Origin: Ampullaceana balthica
Lineage: Eukaryota; Mollusca; Gastropoda; Lymnaeidae
Direction of reading: 5' to 3'
Assembly (NCBI GenBank): GCA_944989445.1
Contig: CALYLW010000330.1
Coordinates: 278,501 to 342,500 of the forward strand
Length of the DNA: 64,000 nt
Part shown: positions 54,246 through 64,000 of the stretch, one piece after another
Layout: each line of letters starts with the position of its first letter
Position numbering within the stretch: position 1 is the stretch's first letter
Translations under genes and position numbers: made by a program
The notes under the pieces: model-generated
The model's database searches: none
The model's input: the letters and a program-made list of their open reading frames with translations, nothing else
Told to the model about the DNA's origin: nothing

Positions 54246-54599
54246 AAAGCAAAAAAACAACAACACGACCACACACGAGTGGTCTCTATATCTTACAAAA
54301 TATCTCAACTGTATCTAGACAACGCACAAGGTCGGGGAGGAATCTGTTAGATGAGAGGAAGGCAGGAGTTTTGCGATAGAGTTAAGTTGGATTGAGAGAG
54401 TGGGAATTATTATTGGTGGGGTTGAAACAGCTGATGCAGTTGCATTGCCGATGACTGTTAATGTTCACAATGATTGAATGTTCGTGCCGTAAAAAAACTA
54501 TCCTAGACCCCACGTGAATACGCGCCATCATAGAAAAACAAAAAAACAAAAGGACTATCTCTCTATGCAGAGGGGGCTGGGCGTAGGGAAAATCAATAG
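54246..54599. other. Unannotated DNA
   Basis: Nothing recognised. Confidence 0.45.
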
Positions 54600-55585
54600 A
54601 ATTCTACTACATCAGAATTTGGGTGAGGTGGTAGGAATGGGGTGGGGTGCGGGAGGGGGGGGCTGGGCAGGATAAAAATATATATAACTCTCTAACATTT
54701 ATGGATTGGGAATATGGGGGTGGGTGGGTATTGTAGAGGATATTGTGGGGTGGGTGGAGATATATGATTGATAAAGAGTGAGAGTAGATCTGTGAAAGAA
54801 AATAGAAATTGTTACTAGAAGTGATGGTGAATTTTAGAGTGAGAGTGGGGAGGAGGGAGTGTTGGATGGGTGGATGGTTAGGAGGAGAGAGAGTGTGTAT
54901 AATAGATAGAAACTACTCTCTCTCATCTCTCATGTGAATATGTGTTTGGAGAGATAGAAGAGTGAGTAGTTGGGGTTTTTGGTTTTTTTTGGTTGATGGG
55001 AGTTGTGTATGAGAATAAACGCAGTTAAATGTTGTTTATATTTTTTGAAGTGTAAGTATATAGGGTTGGGGATGGTGAGACATTCATTAGGTGTGTTGGG
55101 GGGGGGGTGTTTGAGAGATTTTTTTAATATATAGAGACCAAGATCATTATATATAGTGGTTTTTTTGATTGTTGGGTAAGGGTTTAAGTTGAAGTTGAGT
55201 GTTTTAAATAGTGTTGTTTTTAGGGGAATTTTGGGGTTATGTTTTTTAGTTGGAAGAAATATGAGGATTATTTGATTGTAGTGAAAATTATTTTGGTTAG
55301 GATGTGTAATATTTGTTAAGGAGGTGTTAATATTTGTTAGGATGGGGTGTTTAATTTTGTTAGGGGATTTGTGTAATTATTTGTTATTGATGGTTGTATA
55401 TTTTTATTTATGGTTTTAAAATTTGTTATTTATGGTGAAATTAATTTTTTTTTATGGGTTTAATATTTTTAAGTATGGGTTTTAATATATTTTGTGATTG
55501 TTTAAAGATAATTGTTAGGTATGGGTTTAATATTTTTAAGTGAATGGTATTTAATATTTGTTTGGATGTATTAATATTTTTTAGT
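54600..55585. other. Cytosine-depleted block
   Basis: From about 54721 to 55585 the + strand has very few C residues (I count 18 in 865 bases), and from 55146 to 55585 none at all, while G, A and T are all common. The first part is GA-rich (GGGTGGGTA, GAGAGAGAG), the last part is TG/TA-rich with recurring TTTAATATTT(T/G)T and TTGTTAGGATG. Ordinary base use returns abruptly at TTAGTCCATGTATACC (55581). The cause is unknown; see the findings. Confidence 0.9.
55290..55580 (+). repeat. Degenerate TTAATATTTGTTAGGATG repeat
   Basis: AATATTTGTTAAGGA, AATATTTGTTAGGATGGG, TTTAATATTTTTAAGTATGG, TTTAATATTTTTAAGTGAAT and TTAATATTTGTTTGGATG recur with variable spacing within the C-free stretch. Confidence 0.6.
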
Positions 55586-55900
55586 CCATGTATACCAACA
55601 AAGGAATGTCATGGTTATCTAATTTGACTTAAAATGGTTAGATTGGAGATCGTGCCATTTATTGACTCCAGCAGTGGTATTCTGTACTACTGAATGCATT
55701 GAAATAATATTGCGAAACATTTTGTAATACTCTTGTTAGACTTCTATTACCGGAAGTGAGCGATCACACACAAACACAACAAAGAAGTTATTTTATTTGT
55801 TGTTTGGTTGCTCTCAATGTATTCTAACATATGCATGGAATACGAGTGTTTAATGTTTCTGTTTACTTATTGTTGAAGCATTCATTACCATTTTTATTTA

Positions 55901-56227
55901 CCGTATATTCTCGAGTATAAGACGACCCCCACCCCCACCCAATTTGAGACTTGAAAAGTGGAATTTTAAGATTTAAAAAAAAAGAAAAGAAAACAACATT
56001 TTATCAAAAGCTATAAAGTAATGGTAGACATAGGTAGCGCAACTTTCATTAATTATTATTCAACTACATCAATACTGTGGCCGAAAGGAAACCTATTTTT
56101 AGCGAAAATATGACATGTATCGTGTTACTGAAATTTCAAAAATGACTTTTGCGAGTAAAAGTCGACCAACTGATTTTAGCCTCGAAATTTTGAAAAAAAA
56201 TCTCGACTTATACTGGAGTATATACGG
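55901..56227. mobile_element. TA-flanked MITE, CCGTATATTCTCG type, 327 bp
   Basis: Termini CCGTATATTCTCGAGTATAA and, from the right, CCGTATATACTCCAGTATAA, with GACGACCCCC and GTCGAG subterminal motifs. TA flanks both sides (55899-55900 and 56228-56229). Related to 43988-44535. No coding sequence. Confidence 0.85.
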
Positions 56228-56269
56228 TAATTTGAAGCTGTCCTTTTTTTAATGTATTTATTTTATTTT

Positions 56270-56385
56270 TTTCAGAACATGTCCCTATAGTGACCCAGTG
56301 TTTCAGAACATGTCCCTATAGTAACCCAGTGCTTTAGGAACCCAGTCCTTCAACACATGTCCCAATGGGAGCCTAGTGTTTATAA
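56270..56385. repeat. ~32-bp degenerate repeat, ~3 copies
   Basis: TTTCAGAACATGTCCCTATA followed by GTGACCCAGTG, then again with GTAACCCAGTG, then TTCAACACATGTCCCAATGG with more change. Confidence 0.75.
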
Positions 56386-56627
56386 TGAGCGCGTTGAGGC
56401 CTCCCTGGTCAGGCTGACCACCTTCCTTCTCCCACGTCCCTGTTTTAAATTTCCAGGTATTATTAATGTAATTAAAAATTAATGGGCACCTGAATAGTTT
56501 CAAGGAAAGTCTTTTTTATTTATTATTTTCCGACCTCCCCCGAGCAATGTTGTCATGTTGTCCTGGTCGCCGTCACGTCTGTCCAATCAACAAAGAGAAG
56601 TGAGCATGTTTCCAACAATGAAAGTGT

Positions 56628-56702
56628 GGGTGGGGGGCAAGGGGTGGGGGCAAGGGCTGGGGGCTAGGGTGGGTTGGGGTGTGGCGATGATGGGGGGGGG
56701 GT
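56628..56702 (+). other. G-rich tract with G-quadruplex potential
   Basis: Contains at least six runs of three or more G separated by one to seven bases (GGGTGGGGGGCAAGGGGTGG and onward to a run of nine G). This meets the usual sequence rule for intramolecular G-quadruplexes. Confidence 0.8.
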
Positions 56703-57484
56703 CGCAAGTGAGACTATTATGCCACGTGTATTGTTCCGGTCCTATTTAATCAACATTGGTGATGGAAGTGATAAATATAGGCACTTTCCGTTGGCGTCTG
56801 CTGCTGGCTGCATGGAATACCCTTCCTGTCGATTAGAACCTGTACAGCACGACAGCACAAAAATGAACAAAGCTGTATGAACAAATACACCGCCAGCCAG
56901 TAAAACAATCATTGATTTTTTGGTGATGCTCTGTTACTTTCGTCTCCAACTTTCGATTTTCTGTAGACTATGCCTCGATCTCGTGGTGGTGATAGTAAGA
57001 TAGGTGATCAGTTCGAATCTTGAATTGAGGGTGGAGGGGGGAGTCTGGTTTGTGTGTGTGGGGGAGGGGGGCTGAGTTTGATCGTTGGACTTAAGGAGGA
57101 TACAAAAAGAGGATATCTTAATTATTCAAACGAGTGAGCAACGAGCGAGACATTAATTTTAATGTCGTAATTACACTTTTTTTTAAAGCTCTTAACAATA
57201 GACAGTTTGATGTGTGTAAGGGTGATGGGCGGTTGGGTCCTGGGGGGGAGGGGGTCCAGGAGAGAGAGGAGGGCTGCATGGATCTAATGTTGACTGCAGG
57301 CACGATTGTTGATGGTGAAGTTTTCACCTGTATGTGGGGGGGGGGTGGCATGGTGGTTGAAGGTAAAACAGACGATCGTTAATTAAAATTACATGGACAA
57401 AATATAAATGGTAGACCCCAAGTAGGATAGTGAACTGAAGGATGTGTGTATTGCAAGGAGCATAGACCCCCCCCCCGGCCCAGG
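56703..57484. other. Unannotated DNA
   Basis: Further G-rich stretches at 57026-57071 and 57237-57266. No gene recognised. Confidence 0.45.
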
Positions 57485-57785
57485 ATTAACCTGCCAATTC
57501 AATAGCATAGACCGACAGGATTAACCTTCCACTAGCATAGACCTGCAGGATTAACCTTCCAATAGCATAGACCTGCAGGATTAACCTGCCAATAACATAG
57601 CTGCCAATAGTATAGACTCCAAGGATTAACCTTCCAATAGCATATACTCCCAGCATTAACCTTCCAATAGCATAGACTCCCAGGATTAACCTTCCAATAG
57701 CATAGACTCCCAGGATTAACCTTCCAATAGCATAGACTCCCAGGATTAACCTTCTAATAGCATAGACACCAAGGATCAACATGCT
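57485..57785. repeat. 30-bp minisatellite, ~10 copies
   Basis: Unit ATTAACCTTCCAATAGCATA followed by GACTCCCAGG, with length changes near 57535-57610. Frames over it are repeat artefacts. Confidence 0.93.
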
Positions 57786-59700
57786 ACTTGGCCACCCCTC
57801 CATAAATTTCAATGGTGTCCAAATTCATACTTGATCTTCTGGTAAGTGGGAAAAAACATTATTTTCTTTGGTTCTATGAGTTTAAAAACAGCTGCTTCCG
57901 CCATACTCCCTGTATACTGTCATTACTTGGTGATTTTTCTCGGATGTTGAAAGTCAGCGACTGGACCGAGTCAAAGTGCCATCCATCAATTTTCTGACAT
58001 CCCAGTGGTTGGACATTGTTTCCATCATACCCTCCCCGCCTTTTCCTCTACCCCGACCTTCCACCTTATCATACCCTCCCCACCCCCTTTAAATGCCCCT
58101 TCTCTCAGTATCAAAGACGTTAGCTCATCTCTACTCTACCTGCCCCTACCGCCGGCATGACCCTCACTTGACCATAGTCCGGTACTCATCGGCTTATTTC
58201 CTCCCCATCAAAACCAAAGCCAAAACTGAAAGTGTAGCCGATTCGTTGAAAGAGGTTTTCAAGACCTAATCGTCAAGCAATGAAGCTAATAGCTCGAGCG
58301 GCGCGGTGACGGAAACCCGTGGCCATCTGTCTTCATCGGTTCACGGCAGACTCCCCACGTCTGGGCCCCCACTGTCCCAGGGTTTGTAGCATTGTCTTCA
58401 CGTCTTTCACTCGATGCCTCCTCGTATCCTGCTTCACGTGTCCTCACCTCTCGTCTGACTATCGCCGAAATTCAAGGCGAACACAAGACCCCCATTGTGG
58501 GGGTGGGGTGTGTGGGGGGGGGGAAAGCTCCAGTGTTGTTGATGAGAGTTTGTATCAAACCTAAAAACTCTATTCCTAAAACTCTCCGAAATGCCCAAAA
58601 GTGATTTCAACGGGTGGTTCAGGGGTTGGCCATTGTCGTGGTGGCCGTTGAGGGGTAGACAATCACGACCTGACAGGATCGGACAAAGGCCGGTCACTCC
58701 TGTTAAAGCATGTCCGCTGATGTCTCTGTCCTGCGGTGATTATTTCCTCCTTAACACCCATCGTTAAAATGTATTTAGGGGCAGATCACTCGATGAAATA
58801 GCCGGTTAGTTTTCTTGGCACATTAGAATTTATTGCTTTAAAAGATAGCTAATTGCGCCTAGAGGCTTACTGGTGCAGCTACCTTATATCACCTTCATTG
58901 GAGAACATTTGATAAATATTATAGCAGCTACCGTTTATAAGTATTTTAAAACAATTACTTTTCAGCTATTTAACACTCAAAAGACTTCTGTTTTTTTTAC
59001 AAATTTTACGGTCGGAACGACACAACATTTTCAAATTGTCGTCATTTTTGTAATGTTGGAGCTATCTTCAAGTATTACACATCAATTTAAAGATATTTGA
59101 ATGTTCTTTAATTATGAATAGTTTTTATTTTTAAATTATGATAATTAGTTGTTTTTTTAACCAATTTTTTTTTAATTCAAAGAAAAACAGAACATGACCA
59201 TTTCTCAAAGAAGGAAAAAAATACATGCTTGCAAGTATGGAGATAAAGGTGCTATTTTATTATTATACATTCATTACTACAACTAATATTCAAATTTGAA
59301 TTGAAAAGATTCATAAATTAAAAAAAATACAAGTTTGATATCAGATTTTTTTAAAAAAATAATTAAGAAAAGGAGTTTTTCTTATTGCCAAATAAAAAGT
59401 TAACATTCCAAGATAGTAGATTTTTAATTTCGCACTTAAACTTAAATTAATATAAATTTTATGAGTCATTGATTTCAATTGACCTATATGATTATGCAAC
59501 ATTTTTCAATCTCTAGTCTTTTGTGAGTTAAAGTTAATATCAGGGAACGATTATTGTTGATTTATCAGAAAACTGCGGTTTTAGACTCTAACATGTGCTT
59601 TAATTTCACATTTGAAACACTAATTTTAAACCAATTTTCTGTAATCAATAAACTAACATAACAACATGGAAAAAGCTATTCTAAAAATTCTTTATAATAT
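57786..59700. other. Unannotated DNA
   Basis: No gene recognised. 58300-58760 is GC-richer and carries overlapping frames on both strands without recognisable domains. Confidence 0.45.
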
Positions 59701-59705
59701 AAATA

Positions 59706-60040
59706 GAAGTAAAAAAAAAGATTTTAAAAAACCACGTTTTATAAGCGGACTAAAAAGAAGGAAATAATTTAAAACTTATTAGTTCAAGTACTTCCGTTTC
59801 ATATGACTAAAAACGTGGGGCGGGCGCTTATGAGGTTTAACATATGCGGTTCACTCATTCTCTCACTTATAGATCTCTCTTTTGCTTTCTAAATTAGAAA
59901 TCTTTAATTTTTATACCAAACACCCACCCCACGTTTTTAGTCATCTTAATCGAAACACTTGAACTAATAAGTTTTAAATTATTTCCTTCTTTTTAGTCCG
60001 CTTATAAAAATTTAGTTTTTAAAAATCTTTTTTTTACTTC
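59706..60040. mobile_element. Foldback MITE, second copy
   Basis: Left arm GAAGTAAAAAAAAAGATTTT through TTATAAGCGGACTAAAAAGA and on to AAAACTTATTAGTTCAAGTA and ACTAAAAACGTGGGGCGGG. The reverse complement follows from about 59931 to 60040. The arms exceed 100 bp. TA precedes the left end; the right flank has lost it. Sister of 10936-11266. Confidence 0.75.
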
Positions 60041-60050
60041 TTTTTATTTT

Positions 60051-60116
60051 ATTCTTTTTAGTCCACTTATAACAACCTGGTTTTTAAAAATATTTTTTTA
60101 CCGCTATTTATTTTAC
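60051..60116. repeat. Extra partial MITE arm
   Basis: TTTTTAGTCCACTTATAACA, CCTGGTTTTTAAAAATATTT and CCGCTATTTATTTTACC repeat the right arm in a more decayed form directly after the MITE. Confidence 0.6.
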
Positions 60117-60229
60117 CAAACACCTCACAAGCGCCCGCCCAACGTTTTAAAAACATTGTGATGTGGTCACGGGGCGAACTCACGGATGTCAACAAAAGCC
60201 GACGGTACAGATGCTTTTATATAGACTAT

Positions 60230-60440
60230 AGATAATTTTAAAAGTTCAATAATTTAATAACGGTACATTTGATCGATCTGAAATTTTGATACAATGCATT
60301 GTCATCCAAGATCTATCTGTGGTAAAATTTTCAGATCTCTAGGACCATCAGAAGTGGTTCAATTTTACGTTGGCAGATTTGAAAAAATCTTGGACAAACA
60401 AACAAACAATGCCCAACGAAAGCGAGTTAATAAAAAGGCA
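60230..60440 (-). repeat. Family B-related fragment, copy 2
   Basis: GATCGATCTGAAATTTTGAT and ACAATGCATTGTCATCCAAG are identical to 11531-11565. It ends AAGCGAGTTAATAAAAAGG. Confidence 0.72.
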
Positions 60441-61049
60441 ATGTCCTGTCCGTTATGTGCGGTCATCTATAGCGATTGGTCCCTCAAACACATATGACTC
60501 ATACAGCCAATCATAATGAACACGTTTACGCGAACGTTCAAAACGAGTTATTTTTGGTGCAGTATTTCTTCCAAGACTTCATTTTGAGTTGTGCCCGTTG
60601 GGATTTATAGTCAAAAGCTCTGTTTTTACGAGTTATTTATTTTAACTATAATGAATAGTATTTTGACGTAATGCACATGTATGCCGTTTGAGACGGCTGC
60701 TGGGGGGCGGGGAGTTACAACAACATGCCACCGAACGGTGGCGGAACGTCCTTGGACGGGCTTTGTTGCTCGTATTTTAATAATGTTCGCTCGTTAGGAC
60801 TCAATAAATTATTTCTTTCTATCTTCCGTGATTAAAATTTTAAGCTCTTTGAGATAATATTGTTTTTAATGATTTCATCAGAAAACATTGAAAATTTAGT
60901 CGCACTTTTTTGTTTTCTGGGACGCTGAAAAAAATAGATTGAAAATTAAATGTTAGTTCTCTGTGGCATTTTGACTCGTCTACGAAATCTTAAGCAAATG
61001 TCATGCAATCGTAATCTGTAATAAAAAAACAAACAAATTTTTTTTTCTT
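60441..61049. other. Unannotated DNA with a family B end fragment
   Basis: GGGATTTATAGTCAAAAGCT at 60600 is the terminal motif of family B without the rest. Nothing else recognised. Confidence 0.45.
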
Positions 61050-61556
61050 TAAATCCTTTATATACGACACATAACTTAAAGTATGTTCATTATAATAAGC
61101 ATCGCACGACAATCCAAAATTTTAATTATGTCTCATTTATAAAGGATTTATAGAAAAAAAAACTACAACAGTCTGCCTGTTAAATTTCAGCTCGATTTGA
61201 TCAGGGAAAAGGGGTTATAAAAACATGTTTAATGTAATGCGCACTGCGCGACAGATTAGCATAAACATTTACAGATCGGGAATATATTTTTAAAAAGTAT
61301 GGTCAATATAATACGCACCTCGACACTCTAGCACAAAAATTAACATGCTACATAGAGATACTTAGAGATAATCTAAAAATGCATTAATTTAATTACAGTT
61401 CATTCGATCGATGTGAAATTTTGATATATATTTTTATCGTCGCCACGAGTCTGCCTGCAAAATGTCAGCTCGCTAGCATACGGGGAAGTGGGTTAAAATC
61501 GATCCAAAGCTTTTTGGGCAAACAACCAGACGCCGCGAGTTAATATAAAGGATTTG
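61050..61556 (-). repeat. Family B element, copy 7
   Basis: Opens TTTAAATCCTTTATATACGA and closes GCGAGTTAATATAAAGGATT. The interior follows the copy at 43895-45047 but without its MITE: AATTTTAATTATGTCTCATT at 61121 is continuous where that copy is split. Confidence 0.78.
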
Positions 61557-63904
61557 AAAATGGATTGTTCTTTAGCAAGACAAAAAGCGAAAGCAAAATA
61601 TGTATATATGTGGATGGGGTGGTTAGATGAACACGTGAGTTTACAGAGGTAAACCCGGTTGTCCATCATGTGACAGACAATAAGGTCATCACGTACGCAG
61701 CCACAGGCCACAGACGACATATCAATGTACCTCATTTCATCGCTTGCCAACGGATCAGAGGCGTCAGTAGTGGGGTGTGGGGAGAGGGGTGCGGACCGCA
61801 CCGGGTGACACAATCACAAGGGGTGACAGCAAAATGTAAAACTATATTATATGTTCCCATTATTTGCCACTGGGAGACTCGGAGAGGGATGACAACAGGA
61901 TATACCGCACTGGGTGACACCAACTCTAGCGACGCCTCTGGATTAAATGAAGGGTTCTAATCTTTTGGCCTTAGTTTCAAAGATTGTATAAAAAATGATC
62001 AAGATATACAAAAAATATGTTAACAATGAAATTCAACGAGTATATAGATCTTATATAAAATTAACCTCTAAAAAATTGTTTAGTTTGATTGCGAGGTTGC
62101 TTGGTGAGAAAGATGGTGAGGTTCGTAGGGAGTTTGATCTTGAGGGTTGGTGCTGAGGTTAATGGGGAAGTTGGTTTTGAGACTTATATGACGTTCATGT
62201 TGAGAGCGAGGGTTGTATAGACGACGAGGTCACGGGTGAAGTTAATGTTGAAATTAATCAGTGTTCGCGATAATTTGGAGTATAGTGGCTTTCTTATATA
62301 ATTGTGGCTTTTATTAATCAGTAAATCACTATCCGAATTCGAAGGACCACTGAAACAAGGGTACAGAATACACATTTGAGCACCACTGAAATAAGAGTAT
62401 ACTTTAAAATTTGAGCATCACTGAAATAAGAGTCCTAAGAGGAGGATTTGAAAAATAAATAATGAAAATATCGGCGCCCCCCCCCTCCCCCAGTGGTATG
62501 GCTTGTAACCCTGACCACTAGATGTTGGCAGACGACAGTTTATCTTCCATCTCGTGGCTGTTATTTCCTCGTGAGATCTTTATTAGTCCGTGACCCCACC
62601 TCGCCCTCCTACCAATAACTCGTGAGTTGTCTCGACCAGGTTATCACGTGTTTGACTTTGGTCCTATGACTATCAGAGCCGCCCTTTCAATCGCTGTTAG
62701 TGAGACGAAGAACAACGTCTCCAGACAAAACAAACAACTTGTCCGTAGCCAGGAGAAAAGGGAGAGCGCGGGGCGCGTCCTCGCGTTGGGACACCCCTTC
62801 CACCCCCGGTCCCCCTTTCCCCACCCCTATCACACCCCACTTTCATAATTCATGAGTGGTTTAATGTTATACAAGCCTGGGCTATTTTACTGGGAGAGAG
62901 GAGACAGAGAGTCGAGTTATTGAATAGACATTTTAGGAGAAAGAGAGTCGAGCTATTGAATAGATATTTCCTTAAAACACAATTCTCTTTGAAAGGATTG
63001 TTTGTGTGCTTGCCGTAATGTTTATTTAATCAAGTCTCCTACGCGCGGATATGACAATCACGGGACATTGAAAACATGTTTTATTTGTTGGAATGATATG
63101 AGTGTATCCCCTTTATCATTGAAATGTGATTAACTTCTGCGCTCTCCGGTGAGTCTAGCGATTGCAACGAAATCCTGTGATACGGCGACTGCCTGCAGTG
63201 CAATGATGAAAAAAAAGCTGTACCCCGTCACAGATCCGTATCATGTTAACACTATCGTGTAGACTCCCAGTGACAGGGGCTTTTCGTAGAGATTAGAGCT
63301 CCAGAGAATATATTTTGGTTTTCCTTTTTTTTTGACCAGGGACTGGTTAAGCGTTCACTCAACTCTTCACGGCCCCAAAATGGAGCGTGCTACATAATAA
63401 GTTTTAAAATATGTTTTTTAAAATTATTTTTTTAAAATTAGGATTATGCCTTATTCTTTGGCTTGCAATGTTGTCCAAATTCTCTACAATTATGTTGATT
63501 TTTTCTTTCTTTTACAACAAAGAGGCACCAAACATATTCACACTCAGCTAAACCTGTCATTATGTTATGGAACACTTTTAAGTATATAGTCGTTTTTCTC
63601 ATATCAAACTATTCCTTGAAATTTATTTTTTTAATGTACTTGACAAGTTTGCGACAGAACAATAAAGAAAAAAATATCTTATGTAAACCAGTCTGTTGCA
63701 AAAATGAATGAGTGAGCCATGTGGCATATTTGCTAAACATTACCATCAATGAATACAACTTATAATTAAAATTTGTATTGATTTTCCGTATTTAATTTTT
63801 TAAAATTTAAATGTGGTATAAACGTTTTTGTGTGTGTGTGGGAGGGGGGAGGGCGCCAATTTACAGTTTGTTCCAGGTCGCAAAATATTCTAGCTACTCT
63901 TCTG
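61557..63904. other. Unannotated DNA
   Basis: No gene recognised. Overlapping frames on both strands at 61493-61960 have no recognisable domain. G/C homopolymers at 62476-62490 and 63841-63850. Confidence 0.45.
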
Positions 63905-64000
63905 TAGCAGAGCAGGAGCACTGTAGGAGCAGAGATAGGGCAGAGAAAGAGCAGCGATAGAGCAGAGATAGAGTAGATATAGAGCAGGGAAAGAGCAGCA
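63905..64000. repeat. ~12-bp AGAGCAGAGATA minisatellite, cut by the window end
   Basis: Irregular units such as GATAGAGCAGAG and GATATAGAGCAGGG run to the last base of the window. Confidence 0.8.

Noticed and set aside
55290..55580. Interstitial telomere-like repeat in the C-free block
   Set aside because: TTAGG and TTAGGATG strings occur but not as regular TTAGGG or TTAGG arrays.

Overview
This window looks like non-genic DNA from an animal nuclear genome. It is AT-rich and holds CTAG-ending Helitrons, several hAT-type elements, tRNA-derived SINEs, TA-flanked MITEs, one Ty3/gypsy-like LTR retrotransposon and more than a dozen minisatellite arrays. I found no host protein-coding exon that I can defend, so the taxon cannot be fixed from a gene. 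The repeat mix suggests a lophotrochozoan, possibly a mollusc, but that is inference only. Nearly every long open reading frame is either a tandem repeat that happens to be free of stops or a broken transposon gene.

Layout. 1-6.8 kb: unannotated DNA, a diverged tandem repeat, and a 3.2 kb hAT transposon (2835-6040) with a perfect 8-bp target duplication, a broken transposase, a SINE insertion and an internal inversion. 6.8-14.6 kb: a Helitron (7831-8648) inside a TA microsatellite, a foldback MITE, a tRNA-like sequence, two tRNA-SINEs and fragments of dispersed families. 14.6-17.3 kb: a nest of five elements (hAT MITE, then a hAT with a BED zinc-finger relic, then a Helitron containing a second Helitron, with a separate small hAT MITE beside it). 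17.5-21.5 kb: two more hAT-type elements and a SINE. 21.6-28.5 kb: microsatellites, minisatellites and several copies of a roughly 0.5-kb family (called family B here). 30.5-32.6 kb: a 34-bp satellite. 34.2-36.0 kb: a second type of Helitron carrying a large CATA array. 36-45 kb: hAT MITE, other MITEs, hammerhead-like motifs and a family B copy interrupted by a TA MITE. 45.9-50.0 kb: a 36-bp minisatellite split by an LTR retrotransposon (46205-49760) that carries a gag-like zinc-knuckle gene, a KH-like domain and a remnant of RNase H. 50.7-54.2 kb: three minisatellites (42, 21 and 30 bp). 54.6-55.6 kb: a block almost free of cytosine on the + strand, with 440 consecutive bases containing none. 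55.9-64 kb: more MITEs, a G-rich tract, a 30-bp minisatellite and family B copies.

The coding relics belong to separate selfish elements and do not form a pathway: the hAT transposase (DDE/RNase H-like fold plus C-terminal dimerisation region), the BED finger of a second hAT, and the gag/RNase H pieces of the LTR element. All are interrupted by stops or frameshifts. The Helitrons, SINEs and MITEs are non-autonomous. The strongest evidence is structural: exact target-site duplications, A|T Helitron insertion sites, paired LTRs, and empty sites visible in sister copies within the window.
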